The notes: generated by a model not told the origin, from the sequence alone. A DNA stretch of 64,000 nucleotides from Trachythela sp. YZ-2020 (GCA_016169945.1 JADLSH010000387.1:2480001-2544000), one strand, 5' to 3'; counted from the first letter of the stretch, positions 35,817 to 48,409 are shown. Program-made: numbers and translations.

Positions 35817-38800
35817 TTAGTGAATCAGCAAATTTATCATGAAAGTGACCACCAGAGATGATAGAGTCCAAAACGGAATCGAAGGTCGTCCCTAAAAAGA
35901 AAAAAATATAACTTTTAAGGATGTGTTTCCATAACATATTACATCAACTCATTCTTCCGGGAAATAAATTACGTGTATAAAGCCACTCAGTATCTCTTTG
36001 GAGAGTTTTACTGTTATAATATACTTCAGTTTGGTCTGTCCATAAATTGCCACAACAATTCACACTTTTCGCCATCGACAACAAATTAAACGGGATAATT
36101 TAGTGTAAATGATGGCGTCAACTATTCGGCTTGAAATAAAAGCGGCTATAGAAACGATGTGCTTTGATTCTGATTTAAAACGGTCATAAAGTTTGTTCAA
36201 TTTTACAAATTATATATTTGTAAATTTAGAATATTGCTTAAACTAAAATGAAGGGCTAAAATTGCTTTAACATTGCCGCTAGAGAGTGGAGATGAAATAT
36301 TACAATTCGCGCGGCCAGCTAGGCGGTTAAAGACTCCAAAACCCTACTACACGGTGGCAAGAAAGCAACATACGTGTAATTTCACAAAAAAACGTTGACA
36401 GTACTTACTGGTGTGCCATTTGGGTCACTCAAGTCCTAAAAGTACGAAAAAAATTTAGGACTAGGTTATTTTAAAACATTCCATGCACATAAATATATAT
36501 AGTAATATATCAGACTGCATGTTTCGGTTCTCTGGTTTATGTAAATGAGTGTAATTCCAACGAATTGATACATTCGCATATACCCCCAACTTCAACAAAA
36601 GAAGGTTTGAATTGTGTGAAATAAATATTTGGGCATGCACATGTTCATTCCCGTATTAGGCCACTTACCAAAATATTTATTTCGTTACTTGGTGCCATAA
36701 CCCAGAATATATCATGATTCTTTGCCAATGTTGCATAAAATTTGACAGTAATATTTTGAGTCCTATTTGCAATTGGGCTCCACAGGAATGTGAGATTCAA
36801 GGGCTTTGGACTCGGATTCGTATGTGTTATACTTGAAGATTCAGGAAACTGAAAAGAAAAGAAAAAATATGATTGTTAATTTTGGAAACTACAATATGCG
36901 CGCATAATATCTGCAGTGGAAAATCTAATCGTCTTTTATATTAACATAATGCAGTGTAAATTGGTTTCTGAAACCTAGCCGTACCGCATTTCAGATGAAG
37001 GTGATTTGGTGGTTTATATCAAAGAAACTGGTCGAAATTTCACAATACATCTAACAGAACTTACAGAAGATAAAATGCGATTATGCGAGAAAGCCGAGCT
37101 ATATAGATAAATCTGCTGTGTCTATAGACTGTCTATATAGTATAGCATCTTTGTGCTTATGATCATCGCGAAAAATTGGAATGAAGCAATCCTTTTGGCG
37201 ATTGGTAAACATGAATTATGTTTTCTCACCAAACAAGAGAGTCAATTGATTGAATCTAAGTGTGCTTATATCAATCACGACAAATTTATCTTGTTCGGAT
37301 TTCTTGCATTTTTTTGTTATTTTCTTTCAGGCGTATACATTGAAATATTTCAACCAGATCAAACCAGGTGCGATATTTCATATTAAGGACATACATGTTC
37401 GAGTACATGTAAAGTTATCTAACGGTATGAATTAACTTATCACAATATGTTGTCAGAAAATAGGAGGATGAAATTAGTATTACTAGTATATTACTGTAAG
37501 TTGATGACAAAAACTGCTTTCATGCAGGTCACGTGGTGAACAATCTAAAAGAGACTAAATTGATCAAGGGAGCTCGCCAGAAATAACTTCGATTTACTGA
37601 CCGATTTACTCAATAATTTATTTTTACGTTCCATTTTGAATACAATAATAAATTTTTACGATGGTGTTCTGAATCCGCACCGAACAAATAACGGGGAAGG
37701 TTCTGCCTAATCCTTGCGGGCTATCTTTAAAATAGGGAACGGAGAATCGGGGAATCAGGGAATCCGCAAATTGAGGAATCAGGAAATAAGGAAATGGGGA
37801 AACCGGGGAGTGGGGAAAATGGGAAGTGGGACAAACAGGAAGTAAGAGATCCATAGAACAGTAGAATTTGGGAACCAGGGAATGACAGGACCAGGAGATG
37901 GGGGAACCCACTGGCTGAGGGAACCATGTGTAACGATATCCAACCGGGCTTTGTCCACTGGATAACAGGACCTATAAGTCATGTGACTTGAGAGTTTTAT
38001 AAAGGAATGAGTTGAAATACTTTATATAAAATAATAAAACCAATAAAGTACAATGGGATGAGGGAACCGAGGGAAAAAGACAAACAAGGGCTTGTTGGAC
38101 TGGGAGATGATGGAACCGATGCAGAAACCGATGTGGAGGAGGTTTGGGGTAACAGGGAATAACAAGTATATTGGCATTCACTAATTATTAATTAACATAT
38201 TTTACTTAAGTATCCATTCCCAACTATAACTGCCATTGTATATATGCACAAATTATTGTAACAGAAATGCACATGTAACAGACATACCAATATCCCCGGC
38301 AAACCAAGGCATCCAGGCAAACCAAGAGAATCCATATCATGGGATGGGGAAACCAGGAGAACAGCTAGTGCATGGATAGTGTAAACCAGGTAATGGGTGG
38401 AAAAGGAAACTAAATTATAAGGCTAATGACATTCTTAAATAATTTTGGTCCAGACAATTATTACCCTCAGTCCCAGAAAGGAGGTTGAGGTATATAATTA
38501 TATTGGTATCAAGATAATTTTAGATGAAGATGGAAACTGCCCGACTTTCAATATAAACAGTGCACTCTTTTACACATTTATTACAAAGGTATAGTACTTG
38601 TTAGTGCATTCCAATTATCCATTTGCAACTAATGAGGTGGACTGCCCAAAAAAATTGCCCGATTCTTGGGTAGGAATTGCCTAAATTTCTTACCATTTGT
38701 CCCAAATTTTGGCAGTCATCCCCTTCCCTCCCACCTGTTTGTATGCCTATGAAAAATATCTAACATTTTACATTTATCCAGAAACAAACCCATTAGGCAG

Positions 38801-40886
38801 ACACATGTAGCTGCAACTTCTAGCTGCATATTGGTACATTGAACCAGCTGAAATTGTGTATATCAGCAGGGGCAGCGTGGCTTAAAAATAGGGCCCGGGA
38901 AACCATTCACTAGGGTTCCACTGCTCACGTTGGGGGGTGATTAAGGATTATATGATTAAATACAAAATTAAATAATTGTTCATTAAATATCAGTGATTTA
39001 TCCCAAATATATCAACTTTATAAACATTGTAGACCTTTGCATGCTTGGGGCCCAGAATTGCCAGATTTCCAGGGCCCATCGGGAAATCTCCCAGTGGGCC
39101 ACGCCGCCCCTGTATATCAGGTTTCCTGGTAGCCAGGCCTTTTACTGTTACATACACACATATGTTGCAAACATAATCTGAATAATCTGTTACAGTCACA
39201 TTCTTAACTAATATATAATAATATAATAAATATTAGAATATGTTAATAATTAGTGAATGCCAATATACTTGTTATTTAATGATCTATAATATAATTCCCG
39301 ACAAAGTGAAACATGGTGCCAAAAACGTTACTTTCTATTAGTTTCCTTAATTCCTGGTTCACCTATCCCTAGTTGCCTCCATTCCCTGTTACCCCATACC
39401 CCCTCTACATTGGTTTCTGCATCCATCACCCCCCTCCCCACCCCAGTTTACCAATCCCTTGTTTGTCCTTCTTCCCTTGGTTCCTTCATCCCATGGTGTA
39501 AAGATATTCTTTAACTTTATGTACATTGTTTGTACTTTATAGCTTTTGGGTTTTTTATTTTTTATAAAGTATTTCAACATGTCTTTTTAAACACAACAAC
39601 AACTCTCAAGTCACATGAATTATAGGTCCTGTTACAATGTTTTCAACAAAAGGCGGTTACCGGCGGTTTACCGCTGGCTATTAGGCCTTTCACAGCCACC
39701 TATTTCTTTTTTTATTTGCAAAATCTATATTCGTCTTTCATGTGGGAATTTGAGCACAGATGCCTATTCTTGAAATCCAGCCTGCTATTACAATAATTAT
39801 TGATAACACTGTGTTATCCGGTGGATAAAGCCCGGTTGGATACACACAGTTCCTCCCATCTCCTGGTCCTCCCATTCCCTGGTTCCCCAATTCTACAGAT
39901 CTCTTACTTATTGTTTGTCCCACTTACTGTTTGCCCCACTCCCCGGTTCCCCACTCCCTTACTTCCTGATTCCCTGTTTTAAAGATAGCCAATCCTCGCG
40001 TGATCTATTTTAAATTTCGGAGTTGGTTCGGTGCGGGTTCGGAACGTCATCGTAAAAATTGATTATGTATTCAAAATGGCGACGTAAAATAAATTATTGA
40101 GTAAATCGGTCAGTTAATTGAAGTATTTCTGGCGTGCATCCTTGAATTGATATAATTTATTAGTGATAACACTGGTAGTCAAGTAAGGGCTTGGAATGCC
40201 AATATAATGGAAATTTCGAGCTTCGTCTACGCCTACGTCTACGCCTACGTCTACGTCTATCTACTGCATGTTTTAAAATTTCTTCACCTGGGATATAAAA
40301 TATATAGGATACAGTCTTTAATCTGTATAGTTGTACCCATATTCTATTTAATTTTATTTTCGTGCAATTTTTACACTAACAAATGCACGGTATTGAAACC
40401 CCCGTGAATAAATAATAGTATGAATTCAAATCGTCAAGGTCCATTCGAAAGTATACTGTATAAACGATATATTTTATATATCCTTTATAGGAATGTCATT
40501 ACTGTCTTATATAATATTGCCATGGAAAGAATTACCTTTTCGTTTTGGCAGTTCTGGTACTGGGCTATGGAATCTTTTGACTTATCGGGCAGATGAAATT
40601 TTCCAATCGTTGGGCCGTTTTCGCTTTGTCGTGCTTGAATAAGAAATCCTGCGACTGTCTCTGATCCACGTAGTGCACTTATAGAAAGACGGACATACCT
40701 GCCGTCAATTTCTGCGTTTACTTTGTATGGAATTCGATTTAAATGTTGACCAAAAATTAGAGGGTTTCCGCCTGATCGTATATGACCAGGGAGCATATGA
40801 ATACAACTTTTAGACGGAGCGCCGCTTCCGAAACCAAATACAACTTTGCCAGTCAAACACAGAATAACCAGTTGTAGTACATTCAT
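35817..40886 (-). CDS. Reeler-domain secreted, probably GPI-anchored protein 2
   Basis: Four exons: 40886-40536, 36848-36669, 36435-36409 and 35891-35817 (633 nt, 210 aa), all GT/AG and phase 0. Exon 3 is a 27-bp microexon (DLSDPNGTP). Residues 1-19 are a signal peptide (MNVLQLVILCLTGKVVFGF). The Reeler domain shows GAPSKSC, MLPGH, GFLIQARQ, IGKFHL and NCQ, continuing in exon 2 with FLWSP and VKFYATLAKNHDIFWV. The C-terminus is a short hydrophobic tail (LSSLVVTFMINLLIH) ending at the stop, GPI-signal-like. It has the same total length as Reeler-1 but distributes its 3' exons differently. Intron 1 holds a 2.6-kb fold-back element. The expected role is extracellular or membrane-tethered; the specific function is unknown. 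Confidence 0.82.
37565..40144. mobile_element. Fold-back element FB4 with GGGAA-rich arms and 7-bp target-site duplication
   Basis: A perfect 7-bp duplication AATTGAT (37558-37564 and 40145-40151) flanks inverted ends beginning CAAGG.....CGCCAGAAAT. The arms continue with matching GATTTACTGACCGATTTACT.., then variable GGGGAATCAGGGAA-type tandem repeats (about 37735-38160, mirrored at about 39355-39985), and a shared inner segment (AAGTATATTGGCATTCAC at 38165 and inverted near 39260). No transposase is seen. It sits in Reeler-2 intron 1 and contains a hAT MITE at 38867-39112. Confidence 0.8.
38867..39112. mobile_element. hAT-type MITE (246 bp) inside FB4
   Basis: A perfect 8-bp duplication TATATCAG (38859-38866 and 39113-39120) flanks ends CAGGGGCAGCGTGGC and inverted GCCACGCCGCCCCTG. 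It is non-coding. Confidence 0.85.
40226..40262 (+). repeat. (CTACGC/CTACGT)n minisatellite
   Basis: Six or so CTACG(C/T) hexamers in tandem, just 3' (gene sense) of exon 1 of Reeler-2. Confidence 0.8.
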
Positions 40887-41052
40887 CTTCGTGATAATGA
40901 TTCTCCTAAAGACTAAAGCTATGGTTATGTTTCCAATATCATTTGCTGTATGACTGTATCATAACATTCACTCAATAGACAATACAAAGACTATTACGTA
41001 TACAATTCGTCCGTGATCATTATTTCCGGGGCTGCGTTTTATTATTTACCAA

Positions 41053-41059
41053 ATAAGAT
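41053..41059. repeat. Target-site duplication, left (ATAAGAT)
   Basis: A perfect 7-bp match to 51943-51949, lying directly outside the TIR of the 10.9-kb element. Confidence 0.85.
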
Positions 41060-41162
41060 CACCCGATTAGCGCGTTTGACGTCGGCTGACAGCCGGAAAA
41101 ATGTCTCCGATTGATCGGCTGCCAGCCGGGCTGTACTATAGTATCACTGATCTGAATATAGG

Positions 41163-42104
41163 CTGGATAACGCATCTCTTAATAATTTGATGGAAAAAAG
41201 TGAAGCCGGAAGTCAAGCGGCGATTTAGCGCCACCCGATTCTGAGGCCCTACTTTATTATAGATAGTATTACAGAATCCTAGTTTTTTCGCTTTTTTTGC
41301 CTTTTAAACGTTTCTGGCCGGGCCAGTTTTACTATCACAAAGATAGAAGCACACGAGAAGAAATTTGAGCAAAAAATTTGGAGTATTATGGTTTTATAAC
41401 GCCGTGAAACTGGATTTACAAGTTCGAAGGAGTGAACAGCCACATGTTCGCGATGTTTTGTTTATGATATTTCAATTCAAAATCCACTCAAAATATAGAA
41501 TTACTGCTACTGGACGAAGGCACTCAAGGAATTTGATGAAATGAACCAGCTCAGCTGCAGTATGAACAAAAGCGTGGATGTGGTAAGCTTTTAAAACAGG
41601 AATTAGGAACAGTGCTACACTGGTTCAATATTCACGTACTGAAATGAACACATATTAAGTTAATAACCTATTTAATTCCTGTTTTAAAAACTTACCACAT
41701 TCACGCTTTTGTTCATACTGCAGCTGAGCTGGTTCATTTCATCAAATTCCTTGAGTGCCTTCGTCCAGTAGCAGTAATTCTATATTTTGAGTGGATTTTG
41801 AATTGAAATATCATAAACAAAACATCGCGAACATGTGGCTGTTCACTCCTTCGAACTTGTAAATCCAGTTTCACGGCGTTATAAAACCATAATACTCCAA
41901 ATTTTTTGCTCAAATTTCTTCTCGTGTGCTTCTATCTTCGTGATAGTAAAACTGGCCCGACCAGAAACGTTTAAAAGGCAAAAAAAGCAAAAAAACTAGG
42001 ATTCTGTAATACTATCTATAATAAAGTAGGGCCTCAGAATCGGGTGGCGGCACTGATCGGTCGCTTGACTTCCGGCTTCACTTTTGACAAGAGATGCGTA
42101 CCAG
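41163..42104. mobile_element. 942-bp near-perfect palindrome inserted in the left TIR
   Basis: Arms of about 430 bp face each other around a short centre near 41620-41660. Ends CTGGATAACGCATCTCTT and inverted CTGGTACGCATCTCTT. The arms are nearly identical (for example GAATCCTAGTTTTTTCGC at 41275 and its inverse near 41985), indicating recent origin or gene conversion. It splits the TIR of the host element and has no coding capacity. Confidence 0.8.
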
Positions 42105-42680
42105 GCGCGAATTCAAAATATCTGAGGTAATGAGGCATTTCGTAGTAAAAGTTGGCGACAACCGGTTTCTTATGTAACTTGACCCGCTGAATGCGAATAT
42201 GCCTGTCGCCAAAACTGATTTTGCATTTTTCATTGTTAAAATGACGTCACAACTTATTCGTCAGAATGACGTCGAAAAGAAACCATACTGTTCAACAAAT
42301 ATGGTTTGAAGCTTCATTTAAGTCAAGAAATATACATTTCGTGTCCTAAATATAAAAATAGCGTACTTCTATTATTTCTACGATAAATTAATCATTTAAT
42401 TATTATCAATAAACTGTTATGACGTATTTATCTGACGTCATAATCGATCGTACTTCTTATAAACTTTCCATCTTAATGGGCGTGTTCAACCAGTTTCGTT
42501 TAATACTGATATTTAATACTTTCAACCACAGATTAATACACTGTCACGGCTTCAATAATGGCAACAATATAAATATGGATCAGGAACAAGATAGCTATAT
42601 GACATCGTCATATTGTTCTGGCAATCGCTGACAATAAAACGAATTTCAGTGTCAAAAAGGTTTAATTTGTTCGTTATTAT

Positions 42681-42860
42681 TTAGTTTGTGGGTTTGTTTT
42701 TGCAACAATTGTTTTCATTGCTGTTCACTGCACAGCCACAAACGCTGGTACAGAATAATTTGGCCCTCTTGCAGCCGCAACGGAGAGTCGTGCAACCGCT
42801 CTTGCAGGAACAGGATATAATTTCCTTGCAAGCCTTGGGAATTGGGTCTAATGTCATAAG
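42681..42860 (-). pseudogene. Out-of-frame CXC-like Cys-rich C-terminus of the nuclease protein
   Basis: Just after the in-frame TGA, the shifted frame reads LMTLDPIPKACKEIISC followed by CxCxxxC repeats resembling the CXC (tesmin/TSO1) zinc-binding motif, and ends at TAA 42681-42683. The uninterrupted, Cys-patterned frame argues for a recent one-base change rather than chance. A 32-bp GT/AG intron could also restore the frame but would be implausibly short. Confidence 0.65.
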
Positions 42861-45800
42861 ACGTGAGTCAGTTCCTTACCATCAACTTTTATCCACCCCA
42901 TTCCATCCGGATTTGGCAGGATGGGATATTGGCGGGATGCTTGTTTCCACACCAACGCTTGATAGTGAGAGCGCTTAATATGCAGTTCTAACGCATCCCT
43001 TGTTGGAGGAAGTGCTTGTGGCTTTCCACACTTGGGAAATAGAAGAACTCGGATCTGATTCACAGATTCAACCTCTCCATGCTTGTACATCGCACATACA
43101 AACTTCTCTGCGTCTTTAATCTTGGTCGCAGTCAAATTTCCCTCACCGAGGGACGATAAAAGATTGTGTTTCTCCAGGAAAAGTTTCCACGCGGTTGTTT
43201 TGCTGTGATTACATATGAACGATGTTGTATCACAACCAGTCAAAGCATGGAAAGGAAGGACACCGGAAAGTGATCCTGCTGGCAGATTTTCACTGATGGC
43301 TCTGATATTAAAAAACTTCCTATGAGCCGCTGTTCCGGCCATCATCCATATATTTGCGCTGCGAATACTTGCTGCATGTGCCACGAGAAGCAGAAGTACA
43401 TCGGTATCTCTCGCTGATACAACAACGGTGTCACAAGTGCTGACGATACAGTGGTAGATAATTCTTGTATCAGCTTCCTCGTGTGCTGCACAGAACATGG
43501 TTGAATCCATTTCCTCGTTTGAGCATTGTGCTTTTTCTCCATCGTTAAATCCCCCAGCGACAACAATTACTTTATCTGGTGGCGCATTTGCAATGAGATG
43601 CTCGGAAAGAAATCTTGCCAAATCTGCTTTGTTCTCGGGTAATGCTACGAAGTTGGGCCAGCTACTGGGCAGCGGCACGTTTCTGTTCTCAATGACACGG
43701 CGAATAGGGCGGGTTGTTTTCGTTCGACGTTCTCTCGTACCCGCCTTGATGGAATTCTTCTCGTACCTGTCGAACAAAACATGGATCTCGTGATAACGGG
43801 ATCCTGACCCGAGAACTGCCGCTACGAATTTGTCTCCAAGATCTCCGAACGTCTTGGCATCGGTGGGTTTTCCAACTGCAGCAACCAAAGCCATTCCATC
43901 AATGAGCAAGCTCGCTCTACCTTGCAAATCGATCTGCTTCGGGCATTCTATCTCTTTGGTGAGAACGTTCGCTAACACCGCTTTTTGACCAGTTCTTAAT
44001 TTGCCGTTTGTCTCCGCTAAGGATACAGGTACTGGCATTAACTCATGGGAGAGGACAGTTAGCAAATCTACTTCACGACCAGCTTGACAAGCAACAAGAA
44101 GACGCTGGAGAACGCTTCTATCGGCTCGAAAGATTATATTTTTGTCCTTTTCTTTACTCACCTTAGCAACCTGGTACAGAGTGTCGAAGGTTGGTGGATT
44201 GTTTCGATGCATTGTGTCAGAGAAGTGAACCATTGGCTTGGCTTTGTCTTGTTCTCCACTTGATTGCTGTGCTCGCAGGAACGGTTCAATCAATCTTTGG
44301 TTAACAAACTCCTCAACTTGCCGTTGCCCTAGATGCTTCGCACTGAGCAGTGACTCCTGAATCTCTTCAGTGACAAGATCCTTCGTGGCGATGTTATAGA
44401 GACATTCAGGATGATTTGTCGGTGAAAAAACATTGTACTGTTGAAAGAAGCAATAGAGCGAATCTTCATCTTTATTGTCTCGAGAAACTCTCCCTCGCGT
44501 GGACTCATTGTCAGTGAACACATCTTGGCGTTTTAGACAAAACATCTCGTGCGTTTTCTCCGCAATCTCCGACCGCAAATTATAAGAAAGAGCCCATCTA
44601 AAAGACACGGTTAAAAGTAAATTTTCACCTACTCTACATAGAAAAGAACATAGAAATCCGCAATATATAATAACGAATTGCGATAGAAATAAATCTTATA
44701 TTCGAACATGTATAATTTTATATATATCCATAGCAAGTTGCACTGAGTGTTCAAGTGCATCTATTTTCGGAAATGTTTAAATTTTTAAGAAAATCTGACA
44801 TGCACGAAATTTTGTATAATTTATTTTCTTAAATGACCTTTCAGAGAAAGCATACTTATCCTTCAGCGATATTTGTTTATCTGCAGAGAGCTATTTACCT
44901 GCTCAAAGCTGAAGATGTCTTGGTTATCCCAACAATTCCTCCCCCTCTTTTACCAATCCCGTTGAGCCATTCAAGACTGTGATCTGCGCTTACTTGGTTA
45001 AACGTACCCTCGCTCCATTTAACAACAAAGTTTCCTTTCTTAAACTCATGAAGGACTTCCGCTGGCAACTGCCTCATTTCTGCAATGAATACCGATCCCC
45101 ACTTGGCGTAATTGAGATGATCGTATCTAAAGAAGTATGGAAGCATGCAACAAAAACTATTCAAGTACAGTGCCCAGTTCCCTTCCCGTTGTGCTCGAGT
45201 AAAGTTAAGCAGAATAGATACCATCTCCAGATAGCTCCACCAAAACTTGAAATTAACATTCTCAAGGGATTTTTCCGCTACGAATTTTTCAAAAACTGCT
45301 TCGAACTCTGAAGATTCGAAAGTTCCTATCAGTTCTTCGACAGGGTTTTCTGATGATGACTGCAGCGAATCCGCGATTTTCTTTGCAAGATCTTCATTGG
45401 TCTGCTCACAAAACCGAATAATTAAAGGGACCAGCACACGCCATAGTGCTTGTGATGTCAATTTGTGAGCACGCATAGCTCTCTTATACGCTTTACCATT
45501 CATTACATGTTCGGTTGCATTAGGTCCAAGAAGGTCACTTTCTACCCATGTTTCTGCTAACCCTGATCCATTCATGTGGTTGCCAATAGTCTTTAGAAAG
45601 CACATTGATATATGCAGACCACCGAGTAGCACAACAAGTCTCTCCTGGTATTCCGGCACAGCCCATTTCAATTCAACGAGCTTACAGTACAAGGCTTGAT
45701 CCACAGTTATTACCGTGTAGCGTTGTCCAAGCTTGCTAGAAACGTGCATACACCTTTTAACAACTGCATTAAGTGTGTCGAATTCGTGTGCTGGTGCTTG

Positions 45801-47666
45801 TAGAATTGGCATGTATCCTACTTTTGTTACATTCGTCTGCTCAGAGGGAGATATGGACTTGTTAAACGTGGTCCAACTACTCTTTATTACCTCATTGCAT
45901 CTAAGTATGTTAAATGCTAAATCTGTAGCTTCTGAAGTGCGTTTTTCTTCATCATCTTCAGTAGATTTAAACCACGTGGTCTCGACTTCTTTGATAAACA
46001 CTGGAATGCTCGTCCTAATGTCTATTGGATCGACTCTATCCATCGATTCGGGAACATCAAGGATTCGTTTCTTCGATGGTCCCACACCGTCCAGTACCGA
46101 TACATTATCAGACCCACGTTGCCATGCTGCTATTTGTGTGGCATGAAACGTATTTTTGCCGTCCATAGTTTCATCGAGTATGTCAATATTATCCGCTGAG
46201 AAATGGATAAAATTACCCTGGTTTAAATTGGGTGGAATTACAGTGCCGGTATCTGGATCCAACGAGCTTAGAACGCTTTCGGCCAAACCGGTATCTACTT
46301 GCAAAATCTGGTCATAACTTAGAATATGGCCGGCCTTATGGAAAATATCAACAAGATCTTTTGATCTGGTGACTTGATGCAGCGTGCTTCCGAGTCCGAC
46401 ATGCTTAGGTGTCCACTTCTTTCCGCTACTTACTCCATAAACGATGTCTTGAGCAATTGAAAGAGCGTTGCAACGGATCTTATTTTCTTTTTCTTCAGGT
46501 GTCTGCCCTTCAAAAAGACGTTCGCCACCAAACAATAACTGCAAAAACATATACAGGCTTTCTGGGACACATTCCTGGGCATCAATAGCATTAATATTAA
46601 GTCCTTCGAAACCTGGCTTGTCTCTTAGATCAGCGCGTATCTTAAACGCAACGTGGACAAGAGAAAGGAAAATATCGTCATTGCAATGAAACACAGGCAT
46701 GGTGAGCAAGTCATCGTCAACTACTGATCTTTCACTGACTAGCTGAGACAAAGCTATGTGGGCAAATTTTTTGGGAATAAGAAGGGTGTGTCGATCAGAT
46801 GGACCCCTCTCACACGACTGTACACACTCCACAACGTCCCCAACAATATGCATCAGCTTATCTTTGAATGTTCCTCTTCTACTAACGAAAGAAGCGGGAA
46901 TTGTGACATGAGCTTTCTCGGCAAGAAATGTATACCTGTTCCAAGCATCACTAATTTTGATTACATGTCCTTGATCCGCAGCATACTCCAACTCTTGGCA
47001 AAGCCAAACTAACGCCAAATCAGTGTCCTTTATCGCCGTTTTTGCATTTTCAGCAGATCTCTTGAATGCACTAAAGCATGCCAAATGGTACTTTGCTTCC
47101 GAGGCTATTAAGTCAGACACACCTGCTAATCTAATTCTTAGTCTATAGCTATACTTCGCAATCTCGCAGATTTGCTCACTCATGTTGAATGTCATAACAG
47201 ACGATAATCTTTCTTTTGAGGTTTCATTCTGACAAAAAACACACATTTCCCAGTTGGTTTGATCAACGTGACTTCGCGTTTTACACGGGCTAGAAACAGG
47301 TGGTTCGCTTGTCGTATTATTTTCAACGCACTTCTTGTGCAAACGATCAATTTTCTGTTTACTTGTGAAAACCGAGTAGCATTCACGATGCCAAACAATC
47401 GAAATATTATCATCAGTACTTTCGATGATGCCCTCCAGTCGACTAATTGCTTCTCTATTATCAACATCTCCGAGCTTACTCCGCATTTTCATCGCTTCGT
47501 GAACAACGCTTCTGCTATACGCAGTAGATTGCCGTACATCATCTTTCGTCGTATGTCGCTTCTGACAAAAAGCACAAAGCCTCGAGTCGAATTCGAAGTT
47601 CGTTTCAAGGTTATAACTGGATCCATATTTCATATATATATGTGTATTTTTAAGCAAAGTGATCAC
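42681..47666 (-). CDS. Transposon-borne zinc-finger / FEN1-like nuclease protein
   Basis: Two exons: 47666-44899 and 44597 downward, with GT/AG and a split Arg codon joining ALS-R-WALSYN. Exon 1 has zinc-finger-like pairs C31xxC34...H93xxC96 and C142xxC145...H194xxC197, then a conserved middle part (HFSADNID at 488-495; TVDQALY near 654; LGGLH; SGLAETWVES). Exon 2 carries a FEN1/XPG-type acidic set (exon-2 frame numbering): LLIDGMA D237, VLFDRYE D280, HEEADTR E377-D380, SARDTDV D401/D403, TGCD D460. FEN1 family members are structure-specific 5' nucleases. The frame stops at 42854. In another frame ISCSCKSGC, LRCGCKRAK, CTSVCGC continues to a stop at 42681, so a one-base frameshift probably severs a CXC-like tail. 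Total about 1,503 aa to the stop, or about 1,560 if joined. I know this architecture from many uncharacterised cnidarian proteins. A transposition role is inferred. Confidence 0.82.
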
Positions 47667-48409
47667 TTAACAATACCAAATGCAGTGTAGACAGTAAAAT
47701 AAAAACTAGACAACTTCGCAAGAATGCGAGACAAGAAGCAGACGTACTGTCTACGAGGCTATACAGTTGTAATCGTGCTGTCTGTAATGAATTTAATCTA
47801 TACGACAAAGTTAACTAATATTTTATTCCATGTTCATCTATGTCAAACCTTTTCAAACTTTTGCATTTAAAGACAATTGAATAAGAGGCAAATAGCGATT
47901 GTTACGGATACGAAACCTACTCTAGTAGCGAAGAGAGTACAGACACCAGAGACTCAGAGTATCTAGACACTACAAACAAATAACATGGCATGTATACCAC
48001 TTCTTCGACACAATGTGCATATGTAGAAATAAATCTTGTCTGAACGCGTAAATGTATACATAATTTTTACCACATTCAATAATTCAGAAAAAAATAAACC
48101 AATACAGCAAAAAAACGTAGAAACAAATTGGAAAAATATTATTAATATATCTGAATTTTTTTATACTTCGAACCATTAATGCTTAGTAATATATTTCAAT
48201 ATCATGATATCTTCTACTAAATATTCAGAACAAGTTAAAATATGATATTATTTTTTAACTGGATAGAAAATGATATTTGGGTCGCAAGGATAGAAAAATA
48301 TATTAGATGCATGACGTCATTTCCGTGTGAATCATGTTAGTGCCATGTACACCTCTTAAAACGCAAAATCAGAGTTGGCGACATGTAAATTCGGTTTTTG
48401 CATCATGAA
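47667..48409. other. 5' flank of the nuclease gene inside the transposon
   Basis: No further gene is seen between the start codon and the right TIR. It presumably holds the promoter. AT-rich, with no clear core element recognised. Confidence 0.4.

Noticed and set aside
42846..42877. 32-bp GT/AG intron restoring the frame to the CXC tail
   Set aside because: Shorter than introns that can normally be spliced; a one-base change explains the two frames better.
42688..42978. 96-aa plus-strand frame
   Set aside because: Antisense shadow of the CXC-like tail and the end of the nuclease exon.
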